Notes: generated by a model from the letters alone, not told the origin. DNA of 8,315 nucleotides from an uncultured Bacteroidales bacterium (GCA_905234765.1 CAJOIF010000061.1:1-8315); one strand, 5' to 3'. Positions 1-6,762 are shown, counted from the first letter of the stretch. A program made the numbers and translations.

Positions 1-693
1 TTGGCTGACACATACGTTTTTGGCAAAACCAATCCTAACGACAACGAATGCCGATCGTATCGCTTCTTGGGTTCTTGGGTGGTTGAAAACGAAACGGACT
101 GCACTGTTCCGATGGGGGCAGGTGCAATAGTGTCAACGCCGACCGACTTGACAAAATTCGCAGACGCTTTGTTTGGTGGAAGGCTTCTGACGAATGAAAG
201 TCTCGAAATCATGAAAACCATCAAGGACGAATATGGTCTCGGGCTGTTCGAGATTCCTTTTGGCGATAACATTGGTTTAGGACACACGGGTGCAATAGAT
301 GGTTTTGTTTCTGTTTATTCGCATTATGCAGATGGAAATGTTTCGTATGCCTTGACTTCTAACGGGCTTAATTTTAAACTCGGAGATATTAAAAAGGCGG
401 TTTTAGGCGCAGTTTACGGCAAACCTTATGAGTTGCCGGAATTCTATAATGTCGCTTCGGAGGACTTGGACATTTATTTAGGCGTGTATGTTTCCACGGA
501 ACTCGGTTTGGATATTATTGTAACAAAAGAAGGAAACACATTGATTGCGCAGATTGGCGATGATGTTTTTGCGTTTGAAGCAGTTGACAAGGACAAATTT
601 AAGTATGACCCGATAGGGGCAACATTTGAATTTGATCCGGAAAAGAACACAAGTAGAATTAGTTTTTCAAAAGAAAAAATAGTTATCCGGTGA
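1..693 (+). CDS. Serine hydrolase of the class-C beta-lactamase family, C-terminal part (5' end outside window)
   Basis: The 230 visible codons are open through the left edge, so the TTG at base 1 need not be the start. Residues 39-64 have the GAGAIVSTPTDLTKFADAL pattern of class-C beta-lactamase/PBP-like hydrolases, and residues 95-97 (HTG, in GHTGAIDGF) match the third active-site motif (KTG/HxG). The SxxK and YxN motifs would lie upstream, outside the window. From about residue 146 a beta-rich tail resembles the small C-terminal domain often appended to these enzymes. Family members are usually periplasmic or surface peptidases or esterases; the substrate cannot be told from this part. I count about 42% G+C here, against above 50% in sampled stretches of the regulator gene at 4578, so relatively recent acquisition is possible. 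The stop TGA is at 691-693, followed by a shared terminator. Confidence 0.82.
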   Translation: MADTYVFGKTNPNDNECRSYRFLGSWVVENETDCTVPMGAGAIVSTPTDLTKFADALFGGRLLTNESLEIMKTIKDEYGLGLFEIPFGDNIGLGHTGAIDGFVSVYSHYADGNVSYALTSNGLNFKLGDIKKAVLGAVYGKPYELPEFYNVASEDLDIYLGVYVSTELGLDIIVTKEGNTLIAQIGDDVFAFEAVDKDKFKYDPIGATFEFDPEKNTSRISFSKEKIVIR

Positions 694-744
694 GTTGGAC
701 CTGTTTGGCCACAGGCCGAGGGGGTCTGCCGACCATAACCCGCA

Positions 745-790
745 AAAAAAATTCCGCAACTCAAGCCTTTGCCCGAGTTGCGGATTTTTG
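745..790. terminator. Bidirectional intrinsic terminator between convergent genes
   Basis: A perfect 9-bp stem, CCGCAACTC (754-762) with GAGTTGCGG (775-783), encloses a 12-nt loop. It is followed on the plus strand by ATTTTTG and on the minus strand by a run of eight T (A744-A751 on plus). It lies between the stop of the plus-strand hydrolase (693) and the stop of the minus-strand adhesin (824), so it can end both transcripts. Confidence 0.85.
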
Positions 791-823
791 TATTGCCAAT
801 GAATTGCTTTACGAAACGGTGTT

Positions 824-3478
824 TTATTTCACCACCGAAACTCGTTTTACGCTGACACCCATTTCAGTGCTGATGCGAATCAGATACATTCCAGTGCCGT
901 ATGGCGACAAATCGAGAACCGTCTGGTCGGCATCGGTCGGGGCATCGTAAACGGTCTGTCCAAGTGCGTTCATGATGGTCACCTGACTCATGCCTTCCGC
1001 TTCAATGGTGATTTGGCCATGAGTCGGGTTGGGATAAACTTTGGTGTCAGCATTCAACTCATTCACGCCGTCGGTTTGAACCGTTACATAGTCGTGGATG
1101 CCGTCAACAGCCATTGCGGGAGCCGATTCACAGGTTGTGTTGCCTGGCATCGTGTTGACCGCTGTCACTTTGTAATAACAGTTGACCGACTGGATGTCGT
1201 TGTCGTCGTAACTGATGGCATCGCCATCGGCCCTGCCAATCATGTGGTAGTTGGAACCGTCTAACGAGCGATAGACATGATAATGGACGGTTTCGCTGGC
1301 TGTTCCCGCCCAAACGGCGTTAGTCACCGTGATGTTGTCGATTACCACGGCATATTGGCTAACATTGGATTGATGATGGAATCCGAGGAAAATCTCCTGC
1401 CCGACATAAGCCGAGAGATCGACTGTGTAACGTTGGTAAGGATACGATGTTACAAACGACTGCACATCGGTGATGGTCAGGCCGTCAGCGGAGGCAACCG
1501 AAACGGCTATTGGTTCATTCGGATAACTCGGGTCATAGCCTGAAGCATAGAACTCGATACTCGCATTGGGAAGGACTTTTATTTTCGGCATGAAAGCGTA
1601 GTTATTCGGATTCACTGCGCCAACGCCGTTGACGTATGAAAACGAACTCAGGCTGGCGTTGGTGTTGGTAGTGTTGACGCTGCCGTCGGGGTTCATGCCG
1701 CCTCCCATGTAAATGCCGAAATTATAACCGTCGCCGTTGGCATCAAGGAAAGACCAACCTTGCGGGTCGTCCTCGAAATCGATGAAGATATCGCGCTCCC
1801 ATGAGAGTGTCACCTTCTGGCCGTTCCAGTTCGCCGACAGGTTCTTTGCCGACACACATTCCACTTCGGCATCGGCACATTGGGGCGCTGCAAGAGCGAA
1901 ATAGGTGCCGTCATCCTTGCTTCCCTCTTGGATGACACGGATGCAATAATTAATGTCGTACCGGTTTACGCTATGCGTGAAGCTTGTCTCGCCGTGATTC
2001 AGCATCGCGATAAGCTCGCCGTTGGCATAGACCAAGGCACCTTTGGCGGGACGGGTGATTTCTGCCTCCACACCAGTGATTCTGATGTCGTCCACATAAA
2101 GGTAATAGCATTCGCCTGTGGTATTGAAATGGCGGATGGCCACATAGATTTGTTGTCCGGCGTATGCCGAAAGGTTGACGGAATACTCTGTATAATCTCC
2201 CGTGCTGTTCCACTCCTGAACCATCGTGAAATCAGAGGGGTTGGTATTGCCTGTGGTTGAAACGGCCACACCGAAGTGTTCTGGGTCTGGGGCGATGCCA
2301 GGCATGTCGCTATCCACCGCCATGAAAGAGAACACGGTGCTTTCGGTAGCGGTAACACGAGGCAGGACCACATAGTTGTCAGGATTGAGATTGCCAATGT
2401 TGCCTGCCATCCATGAATCCGACTTCAGGCACTTGCCGCTACCGTAGCCTCCGTATGGATATACCTTGAAGTTATAGCCATCGTTGTTGGCGTCAATCAA
2501 GGTAAGATCCGACATGGTGCTGTCTGCGAAGTTGTAGAGCAATTCGTCCACCGTGAACGATGAATTCATCATCGGGAGTGTCCAGTTGAGGGTGACAGTG
2601 GCACCGTCACTATTGGCTTGAAGTCCCGTAGGCGAGCCTTGGAAGTTGTCGGGAGAGCGGAAGGTCCAGTCGGTTGACTTGGTCAAAGTGGCACCAGACT
2701 GATAGGCGGCAGTAATCGTGGCGGTGTGTACGGAGTTGTTTGCGAAGCCTTCGGTATTGAGCAGATACTGGGTTCCCGTGACGTTGTTGGCTACGGTAGC
2801 GCCATCAAGGGTGATGCTGCAACTGACCAATGGGTCGTGGGCTTGCGATCCTACAAAAATATCATCCACGCAGAGGCAGAAGTTGTTTTGGCTGTTGAAA
2901 TGCCTGATGGCGATGTAAATCTCTTGGCCGACGTAGCTGTTCAAGTCAACGGTGTATTCATGCCAGCCGCCTTGCTTGGCCGTCATTGTCCATTCTTGAA
3001 GCATGGTGAAATCCGTCGCGTTGGTTCCTGTTGTCGAAACTGCCAGTCCGAAGTGGTCGGCAGGATAAGCCTCGTCCAAAGCGGAAGCGAAGAACGTCAC
3101 ATAATGATTATTGGCAGTCATCGCCAGTTTGGGTGACACTAAATAGTTGTCGGGATTGAGCGCACCAGAGTAGTTGCTGTAGGAATATGACATCAGCACG
3201 CCGTCGGAGCCATTATGTCCATAACCCTCGCCAATGGGCGAAAGCGTCCAATTATAGCTGTCGCCGTCAGCATCGATGGTGGTCCAGTTAATCAGACGAC
3301 CCTCCACATAGTCTTGCTCGAAATCGAAGGCATAGCCGTCGCTTCCCGTGTTGTAGAATGGGGCATTATAAATCACATAGCCCGAAGCGGAAACATAGTT
3401 TTGAACGCCCTGTTGGGCCTTTGCTCCCATAGGAGCCATTAACAGCAGTGCTGTTACAAATAAAAGTACTTTTTTCAT
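824..3478 (-). CDS. Secreted adhesin-like protein with three choice-of-anchor J domains and a T9SS sorting domain
   Basis: This 884-residue protein begins with a signal peptide (MKKVLLFVTALLLMAPMGAKA, likely cut near residue 21-22). Three repeats of about 155 residues follow, at roughly 51-210, 315-469 and 567-720. Each has a DA(D/N)xDGYN(W/F)-type metal-binding-like loop, an NP(D/N)NY motif, a VGQEI/AGQQI strand and a closing VDDI or IDNI strand, as in the cleaved-adhesin/choice-of-anchor J domains of gingipain-type haemagglutinins. Fibronectin-III-like linkers lie at about 219-300, 480-562 and 721-777. Residues 812-884 (VYPNPTHG... YGTGMYLIRI... VKRVSVVK) form a type-A C-terminal sorting domain, which directs export through the type IX system and surface attachment. 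No catalytic domain is visible, so binding of host or matrix glycoprotein or polysaccharide is an inference. The start at 3476-3478 is fixed by the signal peptide and a -7 box 19 bp upstream. Confidence 0.9.
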   Translation of the reverse strand: MKKVLLFVTALLLMAPMGAKAQQGVQNYVSASGYVIYNAPFYNTGSDGYAFDFEQDYVEGRLINWTTIDADGDSYNWTLSPIGEGYGHNGSDGVLMSYSYSNYSGALNPDNYLVSPKLAMTANNHYVTFFASALDEAYPADHFGLAVSTTGTNATDFTMLQEWTMTAKQGGWHEYTVDLNSYVGQEIYIAIRHFNSQNNFCLCVDDIFVGSQAHDPLVSCSITLDGATVANNVTGTQYLLNTEGFANNSVHTATITAAYQSGATLTKSTDWTFRSPDNFQGSPTGLQANSDGATVTLNWTLPMMNSSFTVDELLYNFADSTMSDLTLIDANNDGYNFKVYPYGGYGSGKCLKSDSWMAGNIGNLNPDNYVVLPRVTATESTVFSFMAVDSDMPGIAPDPEHFGVAVSTTGNTNPSDFTMVQEWNSTGDYTEYSVNLSAYAGQQIYVAIRHFNTTGECYYLYVDDIRITGVEAEITRPAKGALVYANGELIAMLNHGETSFTHSVNRYDINYCIRVIQEGSKDDGTYFALAAPQCADAEVECVSAKNLSANWNGQKVTLSWERDIFIDFEDDPQGWSFLDANGDGYNFGIYMGGGMNPDGSVNTTNTNASLSSFSYVNGVGAVNPNNYAFMPKIKVLPNASIEFYASGYDPSYPNEPIAVSVASADGLTITDVQSFVTSYPYQRYTVDLSAYVGQEIFLGFHHQSNVSQYAVVIDNITVTNAVWAGTASETVHYHVYRSLDGSNYHMIGRADGDAISYDDNDIQSVNCYYKVTAVNTMPGNTTCESAPAMAVDGIHDYVTVQTDGVNELNADTKVYPNPTHGQITIEAEGMSQVTIMNALGQTVYDAPTDADQTVLDLSPYGTGMYLIRISTEMGVSVKRVSVVK

Positions 3479-3497
3479 ATTGAATCAAATTTGGCTG

Positions 3498-3505
3498 CAA
3501 AGGTA
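3498..3505 (-). promoter_or_regulatory. -7 promoter box of the adhesin gene
   Basis: On the minus strand TACCTTTG matches the Bacteroidota -7 consensus TAnnTTTG, preceded by a T-run and followed by GCAGCC, then ATG at 3478. I see no good TTTG at the -33 spacing. The T-run plus box plus GCAGCC layout recurs at 7532-7539. Confidence 0.7.
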
Positions 3506-3527
3506 CAAAAAAAACCGCAACCCATCC

Positions 3528-3731
3528 TCACGCATAACGATACCGCCCCTTATGCTTGTTGAGCATGGCAAAAGATAACGCCAACGACAGCACCTCGGCG
3601 CAGATAATGGCGAACCAGATGCCATCAACCACGCAGTAGATGGAGGTGAAGATCATCATGGCGATGGTAGGCAGCGTGAAGCGCAGCAGCTTGCGGTAGC
3701 CGAAATGGTCGGAGAGGGTGATGGCGGGCAT
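3528..3731 (-). pseudogene. MATE efflux transporter remnant: N-terminus fused in frame to C-terminus
   Basis: This 67-codon frame starts at the ATG 3729-3731. Residues 1-37 (ITLSDHFGYRKLLRF, then LPTIAMMIFTSIYCVVDG) match how Bacteroidales MATE-family multidrug/Na+ antiporters begin, up to the first helix. Residues 38-67 (IWFAIICAEVLSLALSF, then a basic tail ending YRYA) match how they end, in the last helix and tail. A normal member has about 440-460 residues and twelve helices, so about 1.1-1.2 kb appears to be missing. The joint falls at D36-G37 (bases 3621-3626, GATGGC on the minus strand), a string that could occur in both the N-terminal VVDG(L/I)F and C-terminal PDGIW segments, so microhomology deletion is plausible. 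With two membrane segments it cannot transport. Assignment is from remembered family sequence. Confidence 0.72.
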
Positions 3732-3751
3732 GGTGTTTATTAAATGAGTTG

Positions 3752-3759
3752 CAAAAATA
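3752..3759 (-). promoter_or_regulatory. -7 promoter box upstream of the MATE remnant
   Basis: On the minus strand TATTTTTG fits TAnnTTTG. It starts one base after the stop codon of the upstream chimera (3761-3763) and lies 20 bp before the ATG at 3731. No -33 element at normal spacing is visible. Confidence 0.55.
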
Positions 3760-3760
3760 C

Positions 3761-4312
3761 TTATTTCCCTCCGCAAGTCGCCTTAAAAAGATTAATCCTG
3801 CTCTGCTGTTTCTCCAACCAGTCGGCCGTCTGTTGCAGTTGAGCGTCGAGCCAGGCACTTTGGGCGATGAGTACCTCCAAATAACTGGTATTGGCATACT
3901 GCATGGTCAAGCGGCTGTTCTCGTAAGCTTGTTGGGCGGCTTCCACCTGCTTGGTGCGTGCCTCCTCGCGGGTGCTGCAAGCCTGACAGTCGGCCAGCGC
4001 GTCACGTACCTCGCCACCTGCCACAAGCAAAGCCTTTTCAAAGGCAATCTGCGCCTGTTCCTGCTGTGATTGCGCCACACTTAGGTTGGCCTTCAGCCGC
4101 CCTTGGGCGAACAAGGGCTGCGTCAGCGAGCTGATGGCATTGAGCAGCATCTGGTAGGGATTGATGATTTCGTCGTCTTCCTCAAAGTGGTCGTCGCGCA
4201 TTCCGAACTCTTGCGTAGCCCCATATTTGAACGCTTCTTGGTTGTCGAGAATGAACTGCTCCTTGTCGTCAGGCTCCAAAGGAGCCAAGGTCACTTGTGG
4301 ATTGTTGCTCAT
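3761..4312 (-). pseudogene. Chimeric gene: GNAT acetyltransferase N-terminus joined to TolC-type outer-membrane factor C-terminus
   Basis: The 183-codon frame begins at ATG 4310-4312; an upstream extension to 4468 only reads through the repeat array and is not protein-like. Residues 1-50 (VTLAPLEPDDKEQFILDNQ, then EAFKYG and MRDDHFEEDDEII) resemble the start of a GNAT N-acetyltransferase. Residues 51-183 (NPYQMLLNAISSLTQPLF, QGRLKANL, a long Gln/Ala-rich helical stretch, TSYLEVLIAQSAWLDAQL, INLFKA and a GG end) are the last third of an RND-type outer-membrane efflux channel (TolC/NodT family, about 460 residues when whole). The joint is near 4160-4168, where ATCATC on the minus strand could be shared by GNAT EII and TolC IIN. 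The product lacks a signal peptide and an acetyl-CoA site, so neither function survives. It probably marks loss of most of an efflux operon. Confidence 0.78.
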
Positions 4313-4352
4313 ATTAAGTAACGGTTTTAGGATAATTTGTATAATGAATAGA

Positions 4353-4424
4353 CACGGGACTCGGGACTGCGGGACTCGGGACTGTGGCTTTGTCTCGCGT
4401 CTCGCGTCTCGTAGTCTCGCGTCT
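4353..4424. repeat. Heptamer tandem repeats in two inverted arms
   Basis: The left arm is two perfect copies of a 15-mer, CGGGACTCGGGACTG (4355-4369 and 4370-4384), that is four CGGGACT heptamers. After a 7-nt spacer the right arm has GTCTCGC at 4392-4398, 4399-4405 and 4414-4420, with a variant GTCTCGTA at 4406-4413. The right arm approximates the reverse complement of the left. Most differences are C/T, which become G.U wobbles in a plus-strand transcript, giving a long hairpin. It lies between divergent promoters, inside the probable 5' leader of the minus-strand gene. Function unknown. Confidence 0.85.
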
Positions 4425-4465
4425 TTTAAATCTAATTGTGTGCATGTAGTTATTTGTTCGAGCTG

Positions 4466-4473
4466 CAAAATTA
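4466..4473 (-). promoter_or_regulatory. -7 promoter box for the minus-strand chimera
   Basis: On the minus strand TAATTTTG fits TAnnTTTG and is followed by GCAGC. A TTTG 23 nt upstream (4497-4500 on plus) is a marginal -33 element. Transcription from here gives a leader of about 145 nt containing the whole heptamer array before the ATG at 4312. Confidence 0.6.
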
Positions 4474-4516
4474 CGGAGCTTGCTGCAGGCGGATGACAAA
4501 CAAATCAGCCTTTTAA

Positions 4517-4597
4517 TGTCACTTTTCAGTCCAAAAACGCTTTTTTTTGGTAAAAAACACCTATTTTTGCATTCGATATGTCATTTTTCCGTCCAAA
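4517..4597 (+). promoter_or_regulatory. 19-bp direct repeat flanking the AraC-family promoter, putative operator pair
   Basis: TGTCACTTTTCAGTCCAAA (4517-4535) recurs as TGTCATTTTTCCGTCCAAA (4579-4597), 17 of 19 identical, 62 bp start to start. The -7 box lies between the copies and the second copy overlaps the start codon at 4578. AraC-family proteins commonly bind direct repeats near their own promoters, so autoregulation is a reasonable inference. Confidence 0.5.
4562..4569 (+). promoter_or_regulatory. -7 promoter box of the AraC-family regulator
   Basis: TATTTTTG fits TAnnTTTG and is followed by CATTCG and the ATG at 4578. Only 8 nt separate box and start codon, so the transcript would be nearly leaderless. 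A TTTG at 4546-4549 is only 12 nt upstream, too close for a standard -33 element. Confidence 0.6.
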
Positions 4598-5414
4598 TAA
4601 CACATCACAGACAGTTTGCGGCACGACCGATTTCAGTGGATTGCTCCAAACGGTGGTTCCCGCTAAGGGTTGTACGCTTTTGTTGTGCACAGAGGGTTGC
4701 GCTATCGGTAGCTCGCATTTTCGGCCCGTGGCCATCCGTCGCGGGACCTTGGTCCCGCTTTTCACTTTCTCGCGATTCACCATTGAACGCAGTTCGTCGC
4801 GCTTTTCTTGTCGTTTCGTCGAGATGAGCGACCCCGCCATTGCCGATTTCACCGTCAACTTCAACTCGCCCGTGTTTTGGGATTTCCTTTATCAGCATCC
4901 TGTACTCACCCTTGAAAATCCCGAGCGGAGGCTTATCAATGAATGGTTTGGACGGATGGAATGGATTGCCCAAACCTTCGAGGGTGAAATTTGCCAACAG
5001 ATGGTGTACGGCGAGTTGCACAACCTCTTCATCGCCATTGAACAACGGATTGCCCAGCTTTTTCCGCCCGAGGTCCATGATGAGAAATCAGCCGTGTGGA
5101 GCATCCCCGACCGCCTCAACGCGCTTTTGAACGAGCACATCCATCACGAGCGGAGTGTGAAGTTCTATGCTTCCGAGTTGTGTCTTAGTCCCGACTATCT
5201 AAACAAGGTCTGCCACCGCTTGATGAAGACCTCCACCAAAGCCCTCATCAATGAGGCCGTTGTTTACGAGCTCAAACGCTACCTCGCCGAAACTGACCTC
5301 ACCGTCGAGCAAATCGCCGCCCGGATGAACTACAACAACGTTTCCTACCTCTGCCGTTTCTTCCGCAATGCCACTGGGCAATCGATGCTGGAGTTCAGGC
5401 GGAAACAGCGGTGA
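4578..5414 (+). CDS. AraC-family transcriptional regulator
   Basis: A 278-residue cytoplasmic DNA-binding regulator of normal family length. The C-terminal third has the double helix-turn-helix of AraC/XylS proteins: first helix pair about residues 193-219 (VKFYASELCLSPDYLNKVCH), second about 241-262 (LTVEQIAARMNYNNVSYLCR), then FFRNATGQSMLEFRR, the family signature. Residues 1-110 are the effector/dimerisation region, not recognisable in detail, and 110-180 a helical linker. Start ATG 4578-4580 is preferred because an in-frame stop at 4551 leaves no earlier ATG, though the leader is very short. It is transcribed divergently from the damaged acetyltransferase/TolC and MATE genes, so its former targets may have been efflux genes (inference). 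The 19-bp direct repeat at its promoter suggests autoregulation. An 8-bp inverted repeat with a 2-nt loop (4741-4758) followed by TTTT lies in its 5' coding part. Confidence 0.92.
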   Translation: MSFFRPNNTSQTVCGTTDFSGLLQTVVPAKGCTLLLCTEGCAIGSSHFRPVAIRRGTLVPLFTFSRFTIERSSSRFSCRFVEMSDPAIADFTVNFNSPVFWDFLYQHPVLTLENPERRLINEWFGRMEWIAQTFEGEICQQMVYGELHNLFIAIEQRIAQLFPPEVHDEKSAVWSIPDRLNALLNEHIHHERSVKFYASELCLSPDYLNKVCHRLMKTSTKALINEAVVYELKRYLAETDLTVEQIAARMNYNNVSYLCRFFRNATGQSMLEFRRKQR

Positions 5415-5427
5415 TAGGAAAATGTAT

Positions 5428-5435
5428 TATCTTTG
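5428..5435 (+). promoter_or_regulatory. -7 promoter box of the cysteine-protein gene
   Basis: TATCTTTG fits TAnnTTTG, 14 bp after the AraC stop codon and 24 bp before the ATG at 5460, so the next gene can be transcribed on its own. No clear -33 motif is present. Confidence 0.65.
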
Positions 5436-5459
5436 CCCATACTTTCGAAACCGATCATT

Positions 5460-5849
5460 ATGGAAACCAGAAAACACATAGCAGCAGAGAAACTAAATTG
5501 CGGTACGCACAACTGCGCTCAAGCCATTATCAGCACTTACGCCGACTTGGTTGGCATTGGTGAAGAGACTGCCCGTAACTTGGGCAATGCTTTCGGAGCA
5601 GGCATGGGCACTATGGAAGGCACTTGCGGTGCCTTGGTTGGAACTGGCGTTGTGTTGGGCTTGGCGACCAAGGACAAGGCAGCAGCCCGAAAAGGCATGA
5701 GGCAGATCATGACCCAGTTCCAGCAGCGCAATGGCGCTACCCAATGCAAACTGCTAAAAGGCGTTGGTACAGGTGTCGTTCTTCGTGAATGTACAGGCTG
5801 CGTGTCCGACGCAGCAGAGTTGTTGGAAGAGCAGCTTATGCTCCCATAA
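5460..5849 (+). CDS. C_GCAxxG_C_C family cysteine-rich protein, putative redox protein
   Basis: A 129-residue soluble protein without signal peptide. Its layout follows the C_GCAxxG_C_C family: an N-terminal cysteine pair (C14, then C19 in HNCAQAI), a GAGMGTMEGTCGALVG segment with C56, C96 before a KLLKG motif, and C111/C114 in ECTGCV. The exact GCAxxG hexamer is relaxed to NCAQAI here. The biochemical role of the family is not established; metal or redox function through the conserved cysteines is usually assumed. The ATG at 5460 is chosen over the earlier in-frame TTG at 5433 because that lies inside the -7 box. Its last 14 bases overlap the end of the convergent PhzF-like gene, and no terminator separates them. 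Confidence 0.82.
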   Translation: METRKHIAAEKLNCGTHNCAQAIISTYADLVGIGEETARNLGNAFGAGMGTMEGTCGALVGTGVVLGLATKDKAAARKGMRQIMTQFQQRNGATQCKLLKGVGTGVVLRECTGCVSDAAELLEEQLMLP

Positions 5850-6675
5850 ACACCCCTTCAGCGATAACAACCGCCTTGCCTCCGACAAAGATGTTTCCAT
5901 CAGCCTGAATCCGTGTGGCGACCACCGAAGGCCGCCCCATGGCTTCGCCTTGAATGAAGGCGCACCCCGCTTCAGCACTGAGGCAACCGCATTGTTGGAG
6001 GTAATAGGTCAGCGAGGCGTTGGCGGTACCTGTCGCCGATTCTTCGGGGATGTCGTACAATGGCGCAAAGTCGCGAACATGGGCGGTGTAGCCGTCGTTG
6101 TCGAAAGCGAAAACATGGAAGCTGATGGCCTTGAGTTGTCTCGTGATTTCTGAAATGGCCTGCATATCGGGCTGAAGCGCCTGCAGTGTGGCCACATTGG
6201 GCAAAGGAATTATGAGGTCGGGCAGGCCGGCATAAACGATTTGCAAAGGCATCGTCGGACGGTAATCCTTCACGCCCAAAGCCTGATAGATTTCTTCGGT
6301 TTCAGCAACTGCTGCAACTGTTCGCGGCTTTGCCATTTGCATCATCACTTTTTCGCCAGCCTCGACATGTAAGTCACCGGCTTTGGTGTGGCAGAGGCAC
6401 AGCCCCGAAGCCAATCCTTTTTGATGCAGCAGGAAAAACGAGGCTATCGTCGCATGACCGCATAGCTCCACTTCAGCCTTAGGAGTGAAATAACGGATGG
6501 TGAACTCCTGTGCGGAATGCCTTTTAACGAAAGCCGTTTCTGAATAGCGCAGTTCGGCAGCGATTTGCAGCATCAATTCATCCTTCGGGAAAGAGTCCGG
6601 ATCAAGCAAAACCACTCCCGCTGGGTTGCCGCCAAAAGGCTGGTCGGTGAAAGTGTCAACGATGAAGTATTTCAT
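5836..6675 (-). CDS. PhzF-family isomerase/epimerase-like protein
   Basis: A complete 279-residue cytoplasmic protein of the PhzF fold (two diaminopimelate-epimerase-like halves). Typical motifs: an N-terminal VDTFTDQPFGGNPAGVV, E46 in RYSETAF (counterpart of the catalytic Glu45 of Pseudomonas PhzF), H74 in ELCGHATIA, and D208 with S213 in the second half (DIPEESATGTAN). Pseudomonas PhzF isomerises trans-2,3-dihydro-3-hydroxyanthranilate in phenazine synthesis. There are no other phenazine genes here, and stand-alone homologues in Bacteroidota act on unknown small substrates, so no gene symbol is given. Start ATG 6673-6675 lies 33 bp below a -7 box. The 3' end overlaps the convergent cysteine-protein gene by 14 bp. 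Confidence 0.92.
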   Translation of the reverse strand: MKYFIVDTFTDQPFGGNPAGVVLLDPDSFPKDELMLQIAAELRYSETAFVKRHSAQEFTIRYFTPKAEVELCGHATIASFFLLHQKGLASGLCLCHTKAGDLHVEAGEKVMMQMAKPRTVAAVAETEEIYQALGVKDYRPTMPLQIVYAGLPDLIIPLPNVATLQALQPDMQAISEITRQLKAISFHVFAFDNDGYTAHVRDFAPLYDIPEESATGTANASLTYYLQQCGCLSAEAGCAFIQGEAMGRPSVVATRIQADGNIFVGGKAVVIAEGVFMGA

Positions 6676-6707
6676 GATAGTCCCTTATTCGCTCTAATTA
6701 TGCTTCG

Positions 6708-6715
6708 CAAAATTA
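6708..6715 (-). promoter_or_regulatory. -7 promoter box of the PhzF-like gene
   Basis: On the minus strand TAATTTTG fits TAnnTTTG, 32 bp upstream of the ATG at 6675. No TTTG at proper -33 spacing is seen. Confidence 0.6.
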
Positions 6716-6762
6716 GAAGAATAATTTGAATATGCATTACCCTTTGGGGCAAATGGCATTAA

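Noticed and set aside
690..740. Short inverted pairs such as CCTGT/ACAGG just after the hydrolase stop
   Set aside because: Only 5-bp stems without a T-run; the strong terminator at 754-783 explains the region.
1013..3442. Several plus-strand and alternative minus-strand open frames inside the adhesin gene
   Set aside because: They are low-quality shadows of a long, well-supported coding frame with clear domains; none has a promoter or family resemblance.
4353..4424. Heptamer array as a CRISPR
   Set aside because: Units are 7-15 bp, tandem without spacers, and in inverted arms; no cas genes nearby.
4313..4468. Upstream in-frame extension of the GNAT/TolC frame to a start at 4468
   Set aside because: The added 52 residues are just translation of the heptamer repeats and promoter region; the -7 box at 4466-4473 overlaps the proposed start.
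4605..5140. Minus-strand open frames opposite the AraC gene
   Set aside because: No family features; the plus frame has an unmistakable AraC helix-turn-helix region.
5764..6153. Plus-strand open frame overlapping the cysteine-protein and PhzF genes
   Set aside because: It is antisense to a complete PhzF protein and shows no recognisable motif.
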